A stretch of 64,000 nucleotides of DNA from DATBAX01 sp963723765 (GTDB lineage Bacteria > Acidobacteriota > Terriglobia > Terriglobales > Acidobacteriaceae). The stretch covers positions 124,001 through 188,000 of the forward strand of contig CAVRSD010000010.1 in NCBI GenBank assembly GCA_963723765.1, in the 5' to 3' direction. A model generated the notes under the pieces. That model saw nothing but the letters and a program-made list of their open reading frames with translations, had not been told where the DNA came from and did not search any database. This document shows positions 8,931 to 19,184 of this stretch, piece by piece. Every line of letters starts with the position of its first letter. The first letter of the stretch is position 1. Position numbers and translations under genes: made by a program.

Positions 8931-10510
8931 TTAGGACCTCCTCGATCCGGTGTAATCACGATCCGTGGAATCATGTGCCAGGCAACCGCAGCACTCGCCA
9001 GGGACAATCCTGAGCAAATCAGCATGACAAGTCGAAATCCAAATACAAATGCTTCCCTAATCGATGCAGTGATGGCAATTTTGAGACCGGGATCAAGCGC
9101 GGCGGGTATCTGCAAGTCGGCAAGCTTGATCTCGTTTGCTTGAAATTCTTGCAAGACTGCCGGCGACAACGAGAGGCGAGCGAGGCTGGCGTTAAGCCGC
9201 ATTCCAAATGCCTTCACCATCACAATCCCAAGGACTGCGATAGCAAGTACGCCGGCTACGCGCGCCACGGCGTTGTTAATTCCGGAAGCTGTCCCGACTC
9301 GATCTTTATTAACTGAATTCATAACGACAGTGGTAAGAGGAGCTATGGTGACTGCCATTCCAAACCCAAGAACAATCACTCCTGGGAAGAACTCCTTCCA
9401 ATAACTACCTCCGGTAGAGGGAACGGCGAGCAGAACGAAGCCCAATGCGACAATGAGAGGGCCTACGATCAGCGGGTTCCGTGCGCCGTAGCGGGCGACA
9501 AGTCCGCCCGACCAGCGAGAAAGAAAGAACATGAGCACGATCAGGGGAAGGACCGCAGCGCCGGTGGCCGTGGTGGAGTAGCCCTGGACCTGGATTAAGT
9601 TCAAGGGAAACAGGAAAAACAAAATCCCGATTGCGGCATATAACAAAAGCGTAAGCAGGTTGGCCCCGCTGAAGGTGCGGGATTTGAACAGTATGAGCGG
9701 GAGCGTCGGCGCAGGGACTCGAGCCTCGACAAATACGAATGCTATGAGACAGGCGACAGCGACGGTCAATCCCCCGAAAACCAGAGGATTTCTCCACCCA
9801 AGATTAAGCGATTCGACAAAGCCGGTAACCAACCCTCCAAGTCCGGCGGTGGCAAGAATCGATCCCAACCAATCTACCGGCTTCGCGCCGGGGCTGCGAC
9901 TCTCCGGAATCTTCCAAGCCGAAATCACCACCACGGCCACAGCCAGTGGGAGATTAATGAAGAATACCCATCGCCAGGAAACGTGCCCCACGAGCCAACC
10001 ACCAAGAACCGGCCCAATGGCGGTGGTGATCGCCGTGAAACCCGACCATGTACCGATGGCCTGGCCGCGACTCTTCTCATCGAAAGAAGTACTAATAATT
10101 GCAAGACTGCCGGGCACCAGGAGCGCAGCTCCGACGCCTTGAATGCTCCTCCCGATGATCAGTTGATCGATGGTCGCGGCAAAGCCGCAAGCCGCGGACG
10201 CAAGAGCAAAAATCGATACACCAAGTACGAAGATCAGACGACGGCCAAACCGGTCACCAAAAGAGCCGCCGACCAGAATTAACGCAGCCAGGAAAATTCC
10301 GAAAGACTCGACGACCCATTGCAGATCAACCACCGTCGCTTGAAACCTGACTTGGAGTGCAGGCAGAGCGACGTTCACGACGGTGCTATCAATGAAAGCC
10401 ATGCTCGAACCGAGAATGGTTGCGATCAGGATCCACGTCCTGGCATCCACGCCACACGGAACAGTGGCAGTTTGTGATTGCATTACCGCTTCGTCGCCAG
10501 GGTTTCTCAT
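8927..10510 (-). CDS. MFS drug-efflux transporter, DHA2 (14-TM) type
   Basis: 527 residues with about 14 hydrophobic segments. The family motifs are visible: DSTVVNVALPALQ in the first helix, GDRFGRR in the loop between helices 2 and 3, and GVGAALLVPGSLA in helix 4. DHA2 transporters (EmrB/QacA type) export lipophilic drugs or metabolites using the proton gradient. No membrane-fusion partner is adjacent. An in-frame ATG nine codons later (10483) is also possible. Divergent from the GH105 gene. Confidence 0.9.
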   Translation of the reverse strand: MRNPGDEAVMQSQTATVPCGVDARTWILIATILGSSMAFIDSTVVNVALPALQVRFQATVVDLQWVVESFGIFLAALILVGGSFGDRFGRRLIFVLGVSIFALASAACGFAATIDQLIIGRSIQGVGAALLVPGSLAIISTSFDEKSRGQAIGTWSGFTAITTAIGPVLGGWLVGHVSWRWVFFINLPLAVAVVVISAWKIPESRSPGAKPVDWLGSILATAGLGGLVTGFVESLNLGWRNPLVFGGLTVAVACLIAFVFVEARVPAPTLPLILFKSRTFSGANLLTLLLYAAIGILFFLFPLNLIQVQGYSTTATGAAVLPLIVLMFFLSRWSGGLVARYGARNPLIVGPLIVALGFVLLAVPSTGGSYWKEFFPGVIVLGFGMAVTIAPLTTVVMNSVNKDRVGTASGINNAVARVAGVLAIAVLGIVMVKAFGMRLNASLARLSLSPAVLQEFQANEIKLADLQIPAALDPGLKIAITASIREAFVFGFRLVMLICSGLSLASAAVAWHMIPRIVITPDRGGPK

Positions 10511-10518
10511 GCTGGTAT

Positions 10519-10575
10519 TGAATAATATTCAGAGGGCAAATTCTGGAGATTCTCGGGTTCGACAGCGATTATCGC
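10519..10575. promoter_or_regulatory. Two short palindromes upstream of the MFS gene
   Basis: TGAATA-A-TATTCA lies at 10519-10531, only 8 bases from the MFS start codon, and GCGAT-T-ATCGC at 10565-10575. Both sit in the 256-base divergent gap before GH105, which has no other recognisable content. They could be operators for the exporter, but no regulator gene is next to it. Confidence 0.3.
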
Positions 10576-10766
10576 AGCCTTGGCTTCCAGATACGCGAGA
10601 AACTCACATATGACCCTTACGATACCTTTTCTTTAAAACCAGACCGCCATTAACATCGCACACGGGGGGCTGGATATCGAGTTGTATGTGGTTTACAGTG
10701 AAACGGCCAGTCGACGACACCGGAACCGACCAACGCTGGAGCAAAAATATTTATAGGAAGAGAGAC

Positions 10767-11957
10767 ATGTGCTTTTTCCGAATTGCGCTTTTGCTCGCTG
10801 GTTCCTGCGCGCCAGTTCTCTGCGTGCCGTCCTTGTCCCAGGAAAAGACGCCGTCGGAGTTTTTGACTGCGGTCGGCGACGCACCGGACGTCGCGCCTCC
10901 TCTCGCCAACGACTTGTCTCCAGAGTTGAATCGAGCTGCCATCGAAAAAGCCACGCTCAGGGTAGCCGACTGGCAATTGGATCGCGTAAAGCACGACTAC
11001 AATCGGGACTGGACGTTCGCAGCGTTGTATTCAGGTTTCATGGCAGTGTCAGAGAGTACGGGCAATCCCAAATATAGTGACGCCATGCTCGCCATGAGCA
11101 AAGATTTTAAATGGCAGTTGGCGTCCGAATACCAGACTGCGGACGATCAGGCCGTGGGCCGTACATACCTGGAGCTTTATTTGAAGTATCGTGATCCGGA
11201 AATGATCGCGGGAGTCCGGGCGAAGTTTGATGAGCTTCGCCGTGGCCCCGCAGAGCCACCCAAAATCCAGTTTCCATGGTGGTGGTGCGACGCTCTTTTT
11301 ATGGCGCCTCCTGCCTGGGCGCGGTTGTATAAAGCCACTGGCGACATCGCCTACCTCGACTATATGGACCGGGAATGGTGGGCCACCTCCGGCAGATTGT
11401 ACGACCGTCGAGAACATCTTTATTTTCGCGATGCAAGCTATTTGGACAAGAAGCAAGCCAATGGCAAAAAGCTTTTTTGGTCCCGGGGAAATGGCTGGGT
11501 GATGGCCGGCTTGGCGGGCGTTCTGGAATACATGCCCGAGGACTACCCCGACCGTCGGTATTTTGTAGAGCAATTCCGGCAGATGTCGGCTGCGATTGCA
11601 GCGATTCAAGGCAGTGACGGACTTTGGCGCACGGGTTTGCTGGACCCCGACAGTTATGCTCTGCCTGAAAATTCCGGATCGGCATTTTTCACCTATGCGT
11701 TGGCCTGGGGTATCAATCATAAAATCCTCGATCCCGATGTTTATACTCCGGTGGTTGCCAAAGCCTGGAAGGGCCTTGTCTCTCACATCTATATCGATGG
11801 AAGATTTGGGTGCATACAGTCAGTTTCCGATGCCCCGGGAAATTTCAAACCAACCTCCAGCTATGTTTATGGTGTGGGGGCGTTTTTGCTGGCCGGTTCT
11901 GAAGTGGATCGATTGGCGCAGTCGCGAAACCATCAAGAGGGAAGTGCTGCGAAATGA
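10767..11957 (+). CDS. GH105 unsaturated rhamnogalacturonyl/galacturonyl hydrolase
   Basis: About 396 residues from ATG 10767, chosen because AGGAAGAGA lies just upstream and a signal peptide (MCFFRIALLLAGSCAPVLC) begins there; the frame itself opens at 10686. It shows the (alpha/alpha)6-barrel features of the YteR/RhiN family: DYNRDWTFAALYSGFM, WWWCDALFMAPPAWARLY (catalytic Asp region), SRGNGWVMAGLA and TSSYVYGVGAFLLAGSE. The family hydrates and releases the 4,5-unsaturated uronic acid left by pectin or rhamnogalacturonan lyases. It overlaps the next gene by 4 bases, so both are translated from one message. Confidence 0.92.
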   Translation: MCFFRIALLLAGSCAPVLCVPSLSQEKTPSEFLTAVGDAPDVAPPLANDLSPELNRAAIEKATLRVADWQLDRVKHDYNRDWTFAALYSGFMAVSESTGNPKYSDAMLAMSKDFKWQLASEYQTADDQAVGRTYLELYLKYRDPEMIAGVRAKFDELRRGPAEPPKIQFPWWWCDALFMAPPAWARLYKATGDIAYLDYMDREWWATSGRLYDRREHLYFRDASYLDKKQANGKKLFWSRGNGWVMAGLAGVLEYMPEDYPDRRYFVEQFRQMSAAIAAIQGSDGLWRTGLLDPDSYALPENSGSAFFTYALAWGINHKILDPDVYTPVVAKAWKGLVSHIYIDGRFGCIQSVSDAPGNFKPTSSYVYGVGAFLLAGSEVDRLAQSRNHQEGSAAK

Positions 11958-12778
11958 GTGGGTCAAAGATATCTATAGAGAAAATGGTTTTCCGAAAAAC
12001 AAATGCTCACACGGGCCGGCACATTTCCGTTTCTCCGGGGAATAGCGCCATGCGGCATCTCGCCTATGGCCGAATCATCCTGACTCGGGCCGAGCCTCTA
12101 GTGAAGTTCGAGACCAGCGATCGTGAAACCGGGTTAGTTTGCCTGAACGGCAACGCCGAAGTTTCTGTCGATGGAAGCACTGTACATCTCGGAAAATATG
12201 ACTCACTCTACATTCCGCGCGACTCCAATGTGGAAGCGAGTACTGCCTCATCCGTAGATATCGCTGAGTTCTCTGCCGATGTCGCGAAAAAATATCCCCT
12301 ACAACTTGTTCGCTATGCGGACGTCGTGAAGGATCCAGGACTGAGATTCGAGACAGGCGGCAAAGGTTCCACTCGGTGCTTGAATATGCTGCTGGCGAAA
12401 AATGTGGAAGCGGGCAGATTGATCGCCGGCCTGACCCATTCCGAGCCAGGAAACTGGACCAGTTGGCCACCTCACGAACACGCCAAAATGCTGGAAGAAC
12501 TGTACGTTTATGTCGATATGCCGCATCCGGCTTATGGAATTCAGTTGGTTTACAACGACACTGAGTACCCCGAACTCGTCACCATTGTTCGGGAAGGTGA
12601 TGCCGTTCTGATGCCGAGCGGTTATCACCCCAACGTTTCGGTTCCTGGACATCCTATTGGATTTCTTTGGGCCATGGCCGCGCATCGGGAGGGGGAAGAC
12701 CGGCAGTTCGGCGTGGTCAATGTTCAACCTGATTTCAATCGGGGCAGTTCGGGTTTGGAAGCTGGAAAGAAGGAATAG
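11954..12778 (+). CDS. KduI/IolB-family cupin sugar isomerase
   Basis: 274 residues, the usual length for the family. Features are GLTHSEPGNWTSWPPHEH (metal-binding His/Glu), EELYVYVD, VLMPSGYHPNVSVPG and GVVNVQPDF at the C-terminus. These resemble IolB (5-deoxy-glucuronate isomerase) more than classical KduI (5-keto-4-deoxyuronate isomerase). It overlaps the GH105 stop as ATGA. GH105 releases the unsaturated uronate that yields 5-keto-4-deoxyuronate, so a KduI-like role in uronate breakdown fits the context better than inositol metabolism. The exact substrate is inference. An internal ATG at 11984 is an alternative start. Confidence 0.8.
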   Translation: MSGSKISIEKMVFRKTNAHTGRHISVSPGNSAMRHLAYGRIILTRAEPLVKFETSDRETGLVCLNGNAEVSVDGSTVHLGKYDSLYIPRDSNVEASTASSVDIAEFSADVAKKYPLQLVRYADVVKDPGLRFETGGKGSTRCLNMLLAKNVEAGRLIAGLTHSEPGNWTSWPPHEHAKMLEELYVYVDMPHPAYGIQLVYNDTEYPELVTIVREGDAVLMPSGYHPNVSVPGHPIGFLWAMAAHREGEDRQFGVVNVQPDFNRGSSGLEAGKKE

Positions 12779-12884
12779 AATCCACACATCGCTCGGGGCG
12801 CATTTAACACAGTGCATGGGCACTTCCTCGCTGCGGATAGCGGGTGGCTTTCCAGAGAAAAAATTATCGTGAGGCAAGCTCAAT

Positions 12885-14184
12885 ATGCAAAGACTTAGCT
12901 GTCTCCTGCTCTCTTTATTCATGGCTACGTCCGCTCTGTGTGTCGAAGGGATCAAATCTGTCAAGATCGCAGTCGAAAATCCCGCGAACACCGCGCGTGC
13001 GGCGGCTGACGTTGTTTTGTCGATTTCCGATCTACGAAAAGCTGCTCCGGACTTTACACCCGGATCTGTACTTGTCACATGCACATCCGCGGCCACGCTG
13101 GAGCAGGATGCCGCCAATGTGGAATCCACAGAACTGCCGTCTCAAGTGGACGACCTTGATGGGGATGGAAAAGGCGATGAGATAGCTTTCCAGATCGATC
13201 TTGGCCCCCACCAGACGCGAATAGTCACAATTTCCTACGGCCCCCCGGATCGAATTTTGCGCGTCCGCAACGAATATCCCCAGCTCACCGACGCATTGTT
13301 CAGTTCGAAGATCGAAGGGCTGGGTTGGGAATCCGAGCGCATCGCTTTCCGGGTGTATTTTGATCCGCGCAACGATATCGACATCTATGGGAAGCGCAGC
13401 CGCTCGCTTCAGTTAAAACTCTTTGCCTCTCCAGACTATCCGTATCACGAAGAGTCTCCCGAAGGCCGGGACATTTTTAAAGTAGGCGAGTCCATCGGCA
13501 TTGGGGCTGTGGCTGCATGGGTTGACGGAAAACTGGTCAAGGCCGCCGACGTTAAGGAACGAAAGTGGCGGATTGTCAGCATCCGGGCCGGTGCGTACGA
13601 TCGTTGAGCTGGAGTATGGTGGCTGGAAGCTGGGCCCCGAATCCATTACGCTTCGGTCGCGGATCATACAATGGGCTGGCGAACACGGTTTTTATCACAC
13701 GATTACGGTCGATCCACCGTCTTCAGGCGAATTTGTCACCGGCCTTCCCGTGAAGCACGATATTGCTGTGGTGCAATCGATTCCTGATGATCAAAGTAAG
13801 TCGGCCTGGCTAGCCAGCTGGGGAGAACAAGTGGTGGCGCCGGGAGCAACATCTACTGAAGCCATTCCCGGACAAAATCTCGGTCTGGCAGTCCTGACAA
13901 ACATGCGGCCGGTCGAGGTCGCCACTGATCAGTTCAACCATCTATTCAGGTTTCGGCTTCATGACGGGACAGCAAGTTGGTATGCCATGGCCGCCTGGGA
14001 CCAGGAAGACACAGAGCAGCGTGAAGATCCAGCAAATAGACGAGCAGCCCGATTCCACCCGATTGCGGCGCACTTGCCCGATTCAATCGTTACAAAAGAT
14101 GCCTTCTTTTACGCTGTTAAGGATCAGTCGTTAAGAATGCATTCGCCGGTGGTCGTTCATGTTTTATCTCATGCCGCTCACTGA
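12885..14184 (+). CDS. DUF4861 exported protein (frameshifted)
   Basis: Two overlapping frames, 12885-13607 and 13501-14184, read as one 432-residue protein if a single extra base near 13575-13585 is removed (reading through RKWRIVS into SGPVRTIVELEY). The N-terminus is a signal peptide (LLLSLFMATSALC). The rest shows the DUF4861 pattern: DLDGDGKGDEIAFQID, FRVYFDPRNDIDIYGK, and a C-terminal region with FNHLFRFRLHDG. DUF4861 genes often accompany GH105 in pectin loci, although no activity is firmly assigned here. It follows the isomerase by 106 bases on the same strand. The break is more likely a sequence error than a real pseudogene. Confidence 0.8.
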
Positions 14185-14260
14185 TTCAGCGTCAATTTGA
14201 CTGTTTGCCGGGACAGGACGCGAACGTATGCATCGTTATTGTCTAAGCGAATGAGGATTC

Positions 14261-15337
14261 CTAGTTGAGTTTAGGCGGCGTCTTCGCATGGCACTGTCCA
14301 GTACCGGTATCCAGGATCTTCCCACCCTCAGAGATGAATTCCCACACGTAGCTATTTTGCCCCAACTCCAGCTTGAGTACACCGAACGAGTCGGAAAGCC
14401 GTATCTGGCTGTTCGCCTGCGTGGGGAAGAAGCCTTCTAGATTGCGTCCTCCGGTTCCGACGGTAAACTGAGTGATTCCGTGTTCTGGATCAGGGGCGCC
14501 GTCAGGATTTTGGGGCGAGAAACGCTCGTAATGATGCACGTGACCGTTCAGCACAATGTCTGCGTTGGATTCATAGAGATCCTGCCAAAACGGCCTCACT
14601 TCGACCGAGTCCCGGCGAAGTCCTGAAGTAAAAAGTGGACGATGCCAGAACGCGAGCGTACACGAGGAGGTGTTGCTTGCCAGATCTTTTCGCAACCATG
14701 CTTCCTGTTCCGAACCCTGTTCGCATGGAACCGGTTTGCAGGCATCATTGCCTCCGGAGTTCAGCGCTACAAGATGCCACGTTCCCAGGTTGAAGCTGTA
14801 GTATCCCTTGCCTCGTTCCCCGGCGCGTGCGCCGAAGTAGTCGAAGTAGCCGCTCGCGTCTTCGGTGTTGTATTCGTGGTTGCCGATGGAAGGGTAACTG
14901 ATATCTTTCAGCTGTTTCCGGCCCCAGCTTTTCGAGTAGGACTGCTCGTAAGCGTTCAGATTGCCTTTTTCATATTGATTATCTCCCAGAAGAAACACCG
15001 CTTGTGGTTTCAAAGAGATGGCTAGATTCGATGTTCCCATCATGTGGCAACGCTTCGCCGTGCCTTGTCCTCCCTCGTACTCCGAATCTTCGGGGTCGCA
15101 GGAAATGTCGCCCACGGTTACCGCGATAATTGCCTTAGGTGGTTCCGGCGGAGGAACCGGCAACTTTGCTATACGGGTGTTATGGGCGCAGCTAACCAAT
15201 AGAAGTAAAACAAGCGGTAGAGTGGCCCTTGGAAACTTTGTCCTTATAAATGTTTTTCTGCTTTTTTCCAGGATGGTGCTCCTATTTGTTTGATTTCCAC
15301 CACTGGCCAGACTGCTCCACCCTTGCATACTTTGCAA
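14261..15337 (-). CDS. Calcineurin-like metallophosphoesterase lipoprotein (purple acid phosphatase-like)
   Basis: 358 codons from the first ATG. A membrane segment ends in a lipobox-like LLVSC, so it is likely lipid-anchored. The five metal-ligand blocks are present in order: VGDISCDP, LLGDNQY, GNHEY, FWHRPLFTSG and NGHVHHYERF. This family hydrolyses phosphoesters with a two-metal centre. The start is uncertain: ATG 15337 puts 47 residues before the lipobox, whereas an AGGAG at about 15278-15282 favours initiation at a CTG at 15269-15271. It is followed by a convergent gap with nothing obvious. Confidence 0.85.
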   Translation of the reverse strand: MQSMQGWSSLASGGNQTNRSTILEKSRKTFIRTKFPRATLPLVLLLLVSCAHNTRIAKLPVPPPEPPKAIIAVTVGDISCDPEDSEYEGGQGTAKRCHMMGTSNLAISLKPQAVFLLGDNQYEKGNLNAYEQSYSKSWGRKQLKDISYPSIGNHEYNTEDASGYFDYFGARAGERGKGYYSFNLGTWHLVALNSGGNDACKPVPCEQGSEQEAWLRKDLASNTSSCTLAFWHRPLFTSGLRRDSVEVRPFWQDLYESNADIVLNGHVHHYERFSPQNPDGAPDPEHGITQFTVGTGGRNLEGFFPTQANSQIRLSDSFGVLKLELGQNSYVWEFISEGGKILDTGTGQCHAKTPPKLN

Positions 15338-15383
15338 GAGATGAGCAATCGATACGGTAAGGTTTGTCGAAGACTCTCGATAA

Positions 15384-15542
15384 ATGTGGCTGGCGCAAGC
15401 GCTTGCCTACAAACTTGGTCAGCTGGAAATCCTGAAATTGCGAGAGGAAACCCATGCAAAGCTGGAGGCGAAGTTTGATTTCGGGGAATTTCACGACGAG
15501 ATCATCGGCGATGGCCTTTACCGCTCGATGTTTAGATTCTAA
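15384..15542 (+). pseudogene. Remnant of a DUF885 gene (C-terminal piece only)
   Basis: A 52-residue frame contains AQALAYKLGQLEILKLREE and then LEAKFDFGEFHDEIIGDG. This matches the conserved C-terminal block of DUF885 proteins, in which a PGQALAYKIGQLKI-type stretch is followed by KFDxxxFHD. Full DUF885 proteins are about 550-600 residues, and the bases just upstream are in-frame stop codons, so only the tail survives. It lies on the plus strand between two minus-strand genes. The rest of 15338-15708 holds nothing I can recognise. Probably the scar of a deletion or rearrangement. Confidence 0.6.
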
Positions 15543-15708
15543 AGTCGAAGCGGGGATTGCGGAGCAGCAAAACATTAGAGACGCACATCCGATCTTTTCG
15601 ATTGGCACTTTGAAAAACTCAAAAGACCATGCCCGAATTAAACGACCACGCTAAAAAGTTCTGCTCCAACAATTGCGCGAGTTTTGTACCTTCTTTCGTT
15701 CCTTGAAT

Positions 15709-17881
15709 CTACTCTGCATCCTGTGCGCAGCGAAAGCCGAGACCTCCGGAACGATCGAGACTCGGTGCTGTCAGCAGGAATTTCCCATGTTGGTTGAGCT
15801 TGTAGGTCTGGGGGAAATACCAAATAGATCCCTGCGGTTGATAATATTCGCCGCCGCGTAGGATCGCGGCGCGGGTGTGATCGTCAGTAAATTCTTCGGT
15901 CCATTGCCATACGTTTCCAACCAGATCCATCACCTTAAACGGACTAGCACCTTGCGGGTGTGCATCCACGTTATCCGGACCACGCATGTTGCGGGTTTTG
16001 TCCGGTACAGGCACTGCACTGGCGTTCCAATCATTTCCCCAGGGATAGGTGCGGCCATCGCTGCCTTGCGCAGCGTACTGCCATTCCCATTCATGCGGCA
16101 AACGCTTCCCGGTCCAGGCCGCATAAGCGCGCGCATCTTCCAGGGAAACCCAGGTCACAGGTTTGTTGTCCCAACCCACAGGAAAGGTTCCCTCATTCCA
16201 ATCGAGCAGAAAGTTCAAATGATCCTGCGGCTGATAATGAGTGGCATCCAGGAACTTTTTGAATTGCGCATTCGTGACTGGATACTTATCGATCCAGAAA
16301 GACTTTACTTGCATATTGTGGTCGTGAAAACGCCGCGGAGAATCTTCCCACGGATATTGCACATCCACTCCGATGTCATTGGAGCCCTCAATCTCAATTC
16401 CCTGTACCCTGAACAGAAAATTGGCAGTGGGAATCTTTATCATATCTGCCGGAGAAACTGATGGCGGCTTAGTCGTCGCGATGGGCACAATCTGTTGTGG
16501 CAATACCGTCCATTGATGGGAAAAGTTCGCCAGAGGTTTCGCAGTCATCTCTTTCATCTTGGACATCAGCGCCTGGACATCCGGTTGCAGAGCTAGTTCT
16601 TGAAGCCAGCAACGCTCCATACCCATGCGCTTCGATGGAAAAACTAAGCACGATCTTGCCGTCGGACTTGCGTTCTGGCGTCAGCTCAGTCCCATGATAA
16701 AGATCGAAGTAGCGCATTCCCTCGTCGGCAGGCAGCTCAATTTGCTGACCGTCTATGTCATATTCGTTGCGGTTTACCATGGTCCATACCGTCTGCTGAT
16801 GCAATGGCCAGCGGCTGGCAAATATCCCATAGCGCAACATCGGTACTAACGGTTCCCAATCCTGGCTAATAAGAAACGGAGCAACAGCACGTTCGATGGT
16901 GGCGACCCGGCGAGTCGCTTCGGCATCGCGAGGTGTGATGCCGTTCCAGATTCCCCAAATATTTTCCCAGCTCTCCCAGCCAATGCCGTTGAAGAAAGCG
17001 AACTGCAAATTGTTAGTTTTGTCGCGATTCCAGCGATCGGAAATGTTCACCATATGGCGCGATTCCAGCCACTTATATTTGTCAATCATGGGAACAAAGG
17101 GAAAGCTGTATTGCCCCCAATTCATTACGTTCCAGGCCAAAGCTTCATCCGACGGGTCCTCTTCCGGCTCAAAGGCCAACGGATGGCCAACTTTATCGGC
17201 TGCGGTTGAAAATGCGAGCGGCACTCCATCCTGAGTATCGCCATTGATGCCGTCGGCACCGAGTTCTGCCATCAGTTCAGCAATCGCTTGTGGCCAAGGT
17301 TGGCCGGGATCACGCGTGCCCCGGTCCCACATCATCATGGGGAACAGCACGCGAACCCCACGCTTATGAAAATCTGCGATCATTTGCCGGACTCCCGTAA
17401 CTCCCCCCGGCATGCTGCGAATCAGGTCATGCTGATTGCGATTGTCGATACCCATGTTCGGATAGGTCGGCCAGACCAGAACCGCGTCAATTCCTCCATA
17501 GCGTTTCTCCACATCATCGAGATAACGATCGACCGTATAGCGGCGGGTGACCGGATCGTAGAAATAGCGGTCTTGCACCATCAACTGGGGCTGTAAGAAA
17601 CTGGATTGAGTCCAGTTGAGCGCGGGCAGGTTGTAGCGTGATCCGTCGTACCCAATACGATCCAGGCGCTCACTGCGCCAATGCCGGATGTCGGCGAGCC
17701 ACGCATCGTGATCTTCCTGAGTGCAAGGTTTCGATTCCCCTTGCCCTTCACCTTTTATTACCAGGCATTCGGGGGTAGGAATCTGCTGATGTTCGGGTTC
17801 GAAACTCGTGTCTTGCCCATAAACCATGCTGGAAAGACCCAGCAGTATCGCGATACCAAATCGCTTTGTTTGCCGTCCCAT
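15709..17881 (-). CDS. Glycosidase-like barrel fused to a SUMF1/FGE-like domain (frameshifted)
   Basis: The frames 17881-16469 and 16626-15709 join into one 723-residue protein if one extra base at about 16603-16604 is removed (GYGALLA continuing into QELALQPDVQAL). A signal peptide ends near VYGQ. Residues about 60-400 look like a TIM barrel of a carbohydrate-active enzyme (IDAVLVWPTYPNMG, VRVLFPMMMWDRG, GADGINGDTQDG) whose family I cannot name. The C-terminal 250 residues are a SUMF1/EgtB-type domain (PVTNAQFKKFLD, TGKRLPHEWEWQYAA, GNVWQWTEEF, GGLGFRCA). No sulfatase is nearby, so a sulfatase-activating role is doubtful. It is the last gene of the minus-strand glycosidase operon. Confidence 0.72.
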
Positions 17882-17933
17882 GAGCTCGCTCCTGTGCGAT
17901 GCTGCTTGATTGCCTGAGAGATACTGTTTCTAC

Positions 17934-19184
17934 TCAGCGAGTCTCGGGCGTCGCATTGCTGCGTTTGACTTCTCCGGAGATGGTCTTGAGCAATTTCGAA
18001 TCGGGCGTATCGCCACTAAGCTCCCAAATCATGACTCCACCAAGAGCTTGCTGTTTGGCATATGTAAGCTTTGCGCCGATGGATATCTCGTCGTCATACG
18101 TCCAAAATGTGGTCCCATCGAAAAGCCACGGGGCCATTGACTTCGGATCGCGATATGCGGTGAATTTGCTTTGGATGGAAACAATATAGTTGTAAGGAAG
18201 ATCAACATGCGACGGTTCGCCTGGTTGAAACAACCCGTGATTGGCCTGCGCAACTTGATTCCAGGAATAGGCATAGAAAGGAATGCCTAACAGAAGCTTG
18301 GATGCTGGTACACCTGCCTCTTTATAACCTCGAATGGTGGAATCCACATCGCCGGCTTTTGTTGGTTCACCAGGCGAACTATAGAGGGGAGCGATGAGGC
18401 CGGTTATTTTGCTCCAGGGGCCGCTATAGTCGTAGTTCATGACGCCGACTTCGTCCACGTAAAGAGCAACCGCCTCCATATCCAGATGATGGTAGGTTCT
18501 GCGGCTGTCGCCCATGGCGACGGTCAGCAAAAGATTTGAACCAGCCGCGTTAAGCTGGCGACGAAACTCGCCGAGCAAGGCGATGTAGTTGAATTTATCG
18601 ACCTCGCCAGGATATTCCCAGTCCAAATCGATGCCATCGAATAAACCCGGCGTCTTTATGCCGTCGCCAAACTTACCCTGGATGAATCTCTTTATGCAGG
18701 AGGCCACAAACCCGGGGCGGTTTGCAGGTTGAGCTGCTTCGGCAAATAGGTCAGCGCTTCCCTCAAGGGAGATGAGAATCTTGATGTGAGGATAGAGGTG
18801 TTTAAGTTCTTGCAATTGACGAAAGTTGCCGCGTAGTGGCATTTGGGGCGTATCCGCCGTGCCATCCACGCTGTCATCCGCGGAGAATATGTAATTCAAG
18901 TCCGCATTGGGGTCAGCGATTACGCATTGATTTCCGGAAATATGCCCTTGAGCGTAATTTAGCTGGTCAAGCAGCGGGGCCGCGCCATCGGAAAGCAGAT
19001 TCTTAACGAAGAATCGCTTGGAGAGCTGCCAACCAGGAAAATAGCCGACCACGATGGGTGGTCCGGGAGGGTCGTCATCATCCTGCGCTACAGCGAGCAA
19101 AGCCAAAAAACAAAAACCGGCAACGAACAACCATCGGAGCAAAGTCTGCCTCGGTAAAAGCCGTTGTATACGTAGCTCACTCAT
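17934..19184 (-). CDS. GH18 chitinase-like hydrolase
   Basis: 416 residues with an N-terminal signal segment (LFVAGFCFLALLAVAQ). The GH18 signature FDGIDLDWEYPG is complete, with the catalytic Glu at residue 190. VVGYFPGW near the start, GVMNYDYSG and GVMIWELSGD near the end complete the barrel. GH18 enzymes cut beta-1,4-GlcNAc polymers such as chitin or act on related glycans. The start overlaps the GH13 stop by 4 bases. No chitin-binding module is seen. Its presence in an operon of alpha-glucan-type enzymes is unusual. Confidence 0.9.
   Translation of the reverse strand: MSELRIQRLLPRQTLLRWLFVAGFCFLALLAVAQDDDDPPGPPIVVGYFPGWQLSKRFFVKNLLSDGAAPLLDQLNYAQGHISGNQCVIADPNADLNYIFSADDSVDGTADTPQMPLRGNFRQLQELKHLYPHIKILISLEGSADLFAEAAQPANRPGFVASCIKRFIQGKFGDGIKTPGLFDGIDLDWEYPGEVDKFNYIALLGEFRRQLNAAGSNLLLTVAMGDSRRTYHHLDMEAVALYVDEVGVMNYDYSGPWSKITGLIAPLYSSPGEPTKAGDVDSTIRGYKEAGVPASKLLLGIPFYAYSWNQVAQANHGLFQPGEPSHVDLPYNYIVSIQSKFTAYRDPKSMAPWLFDGTTFWTYDDEISIGAKLTYAKQQALGGVMIWELSGDTPDSKLLKTISGEVKRSNATPETR

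Noticed and set aside
11049..11786. 245-codon antisense frame inside GH105
   Set aside because: It lies wholly opposite a gene with complete family motifs and shows no domain.
15877..16461. 194-codon plus-strand frame opposite the SUMF1-like domain
   Set aside because: The minus strand encodes clear SUMF1 motifs; the plus frame has no start context or similarity I can see.
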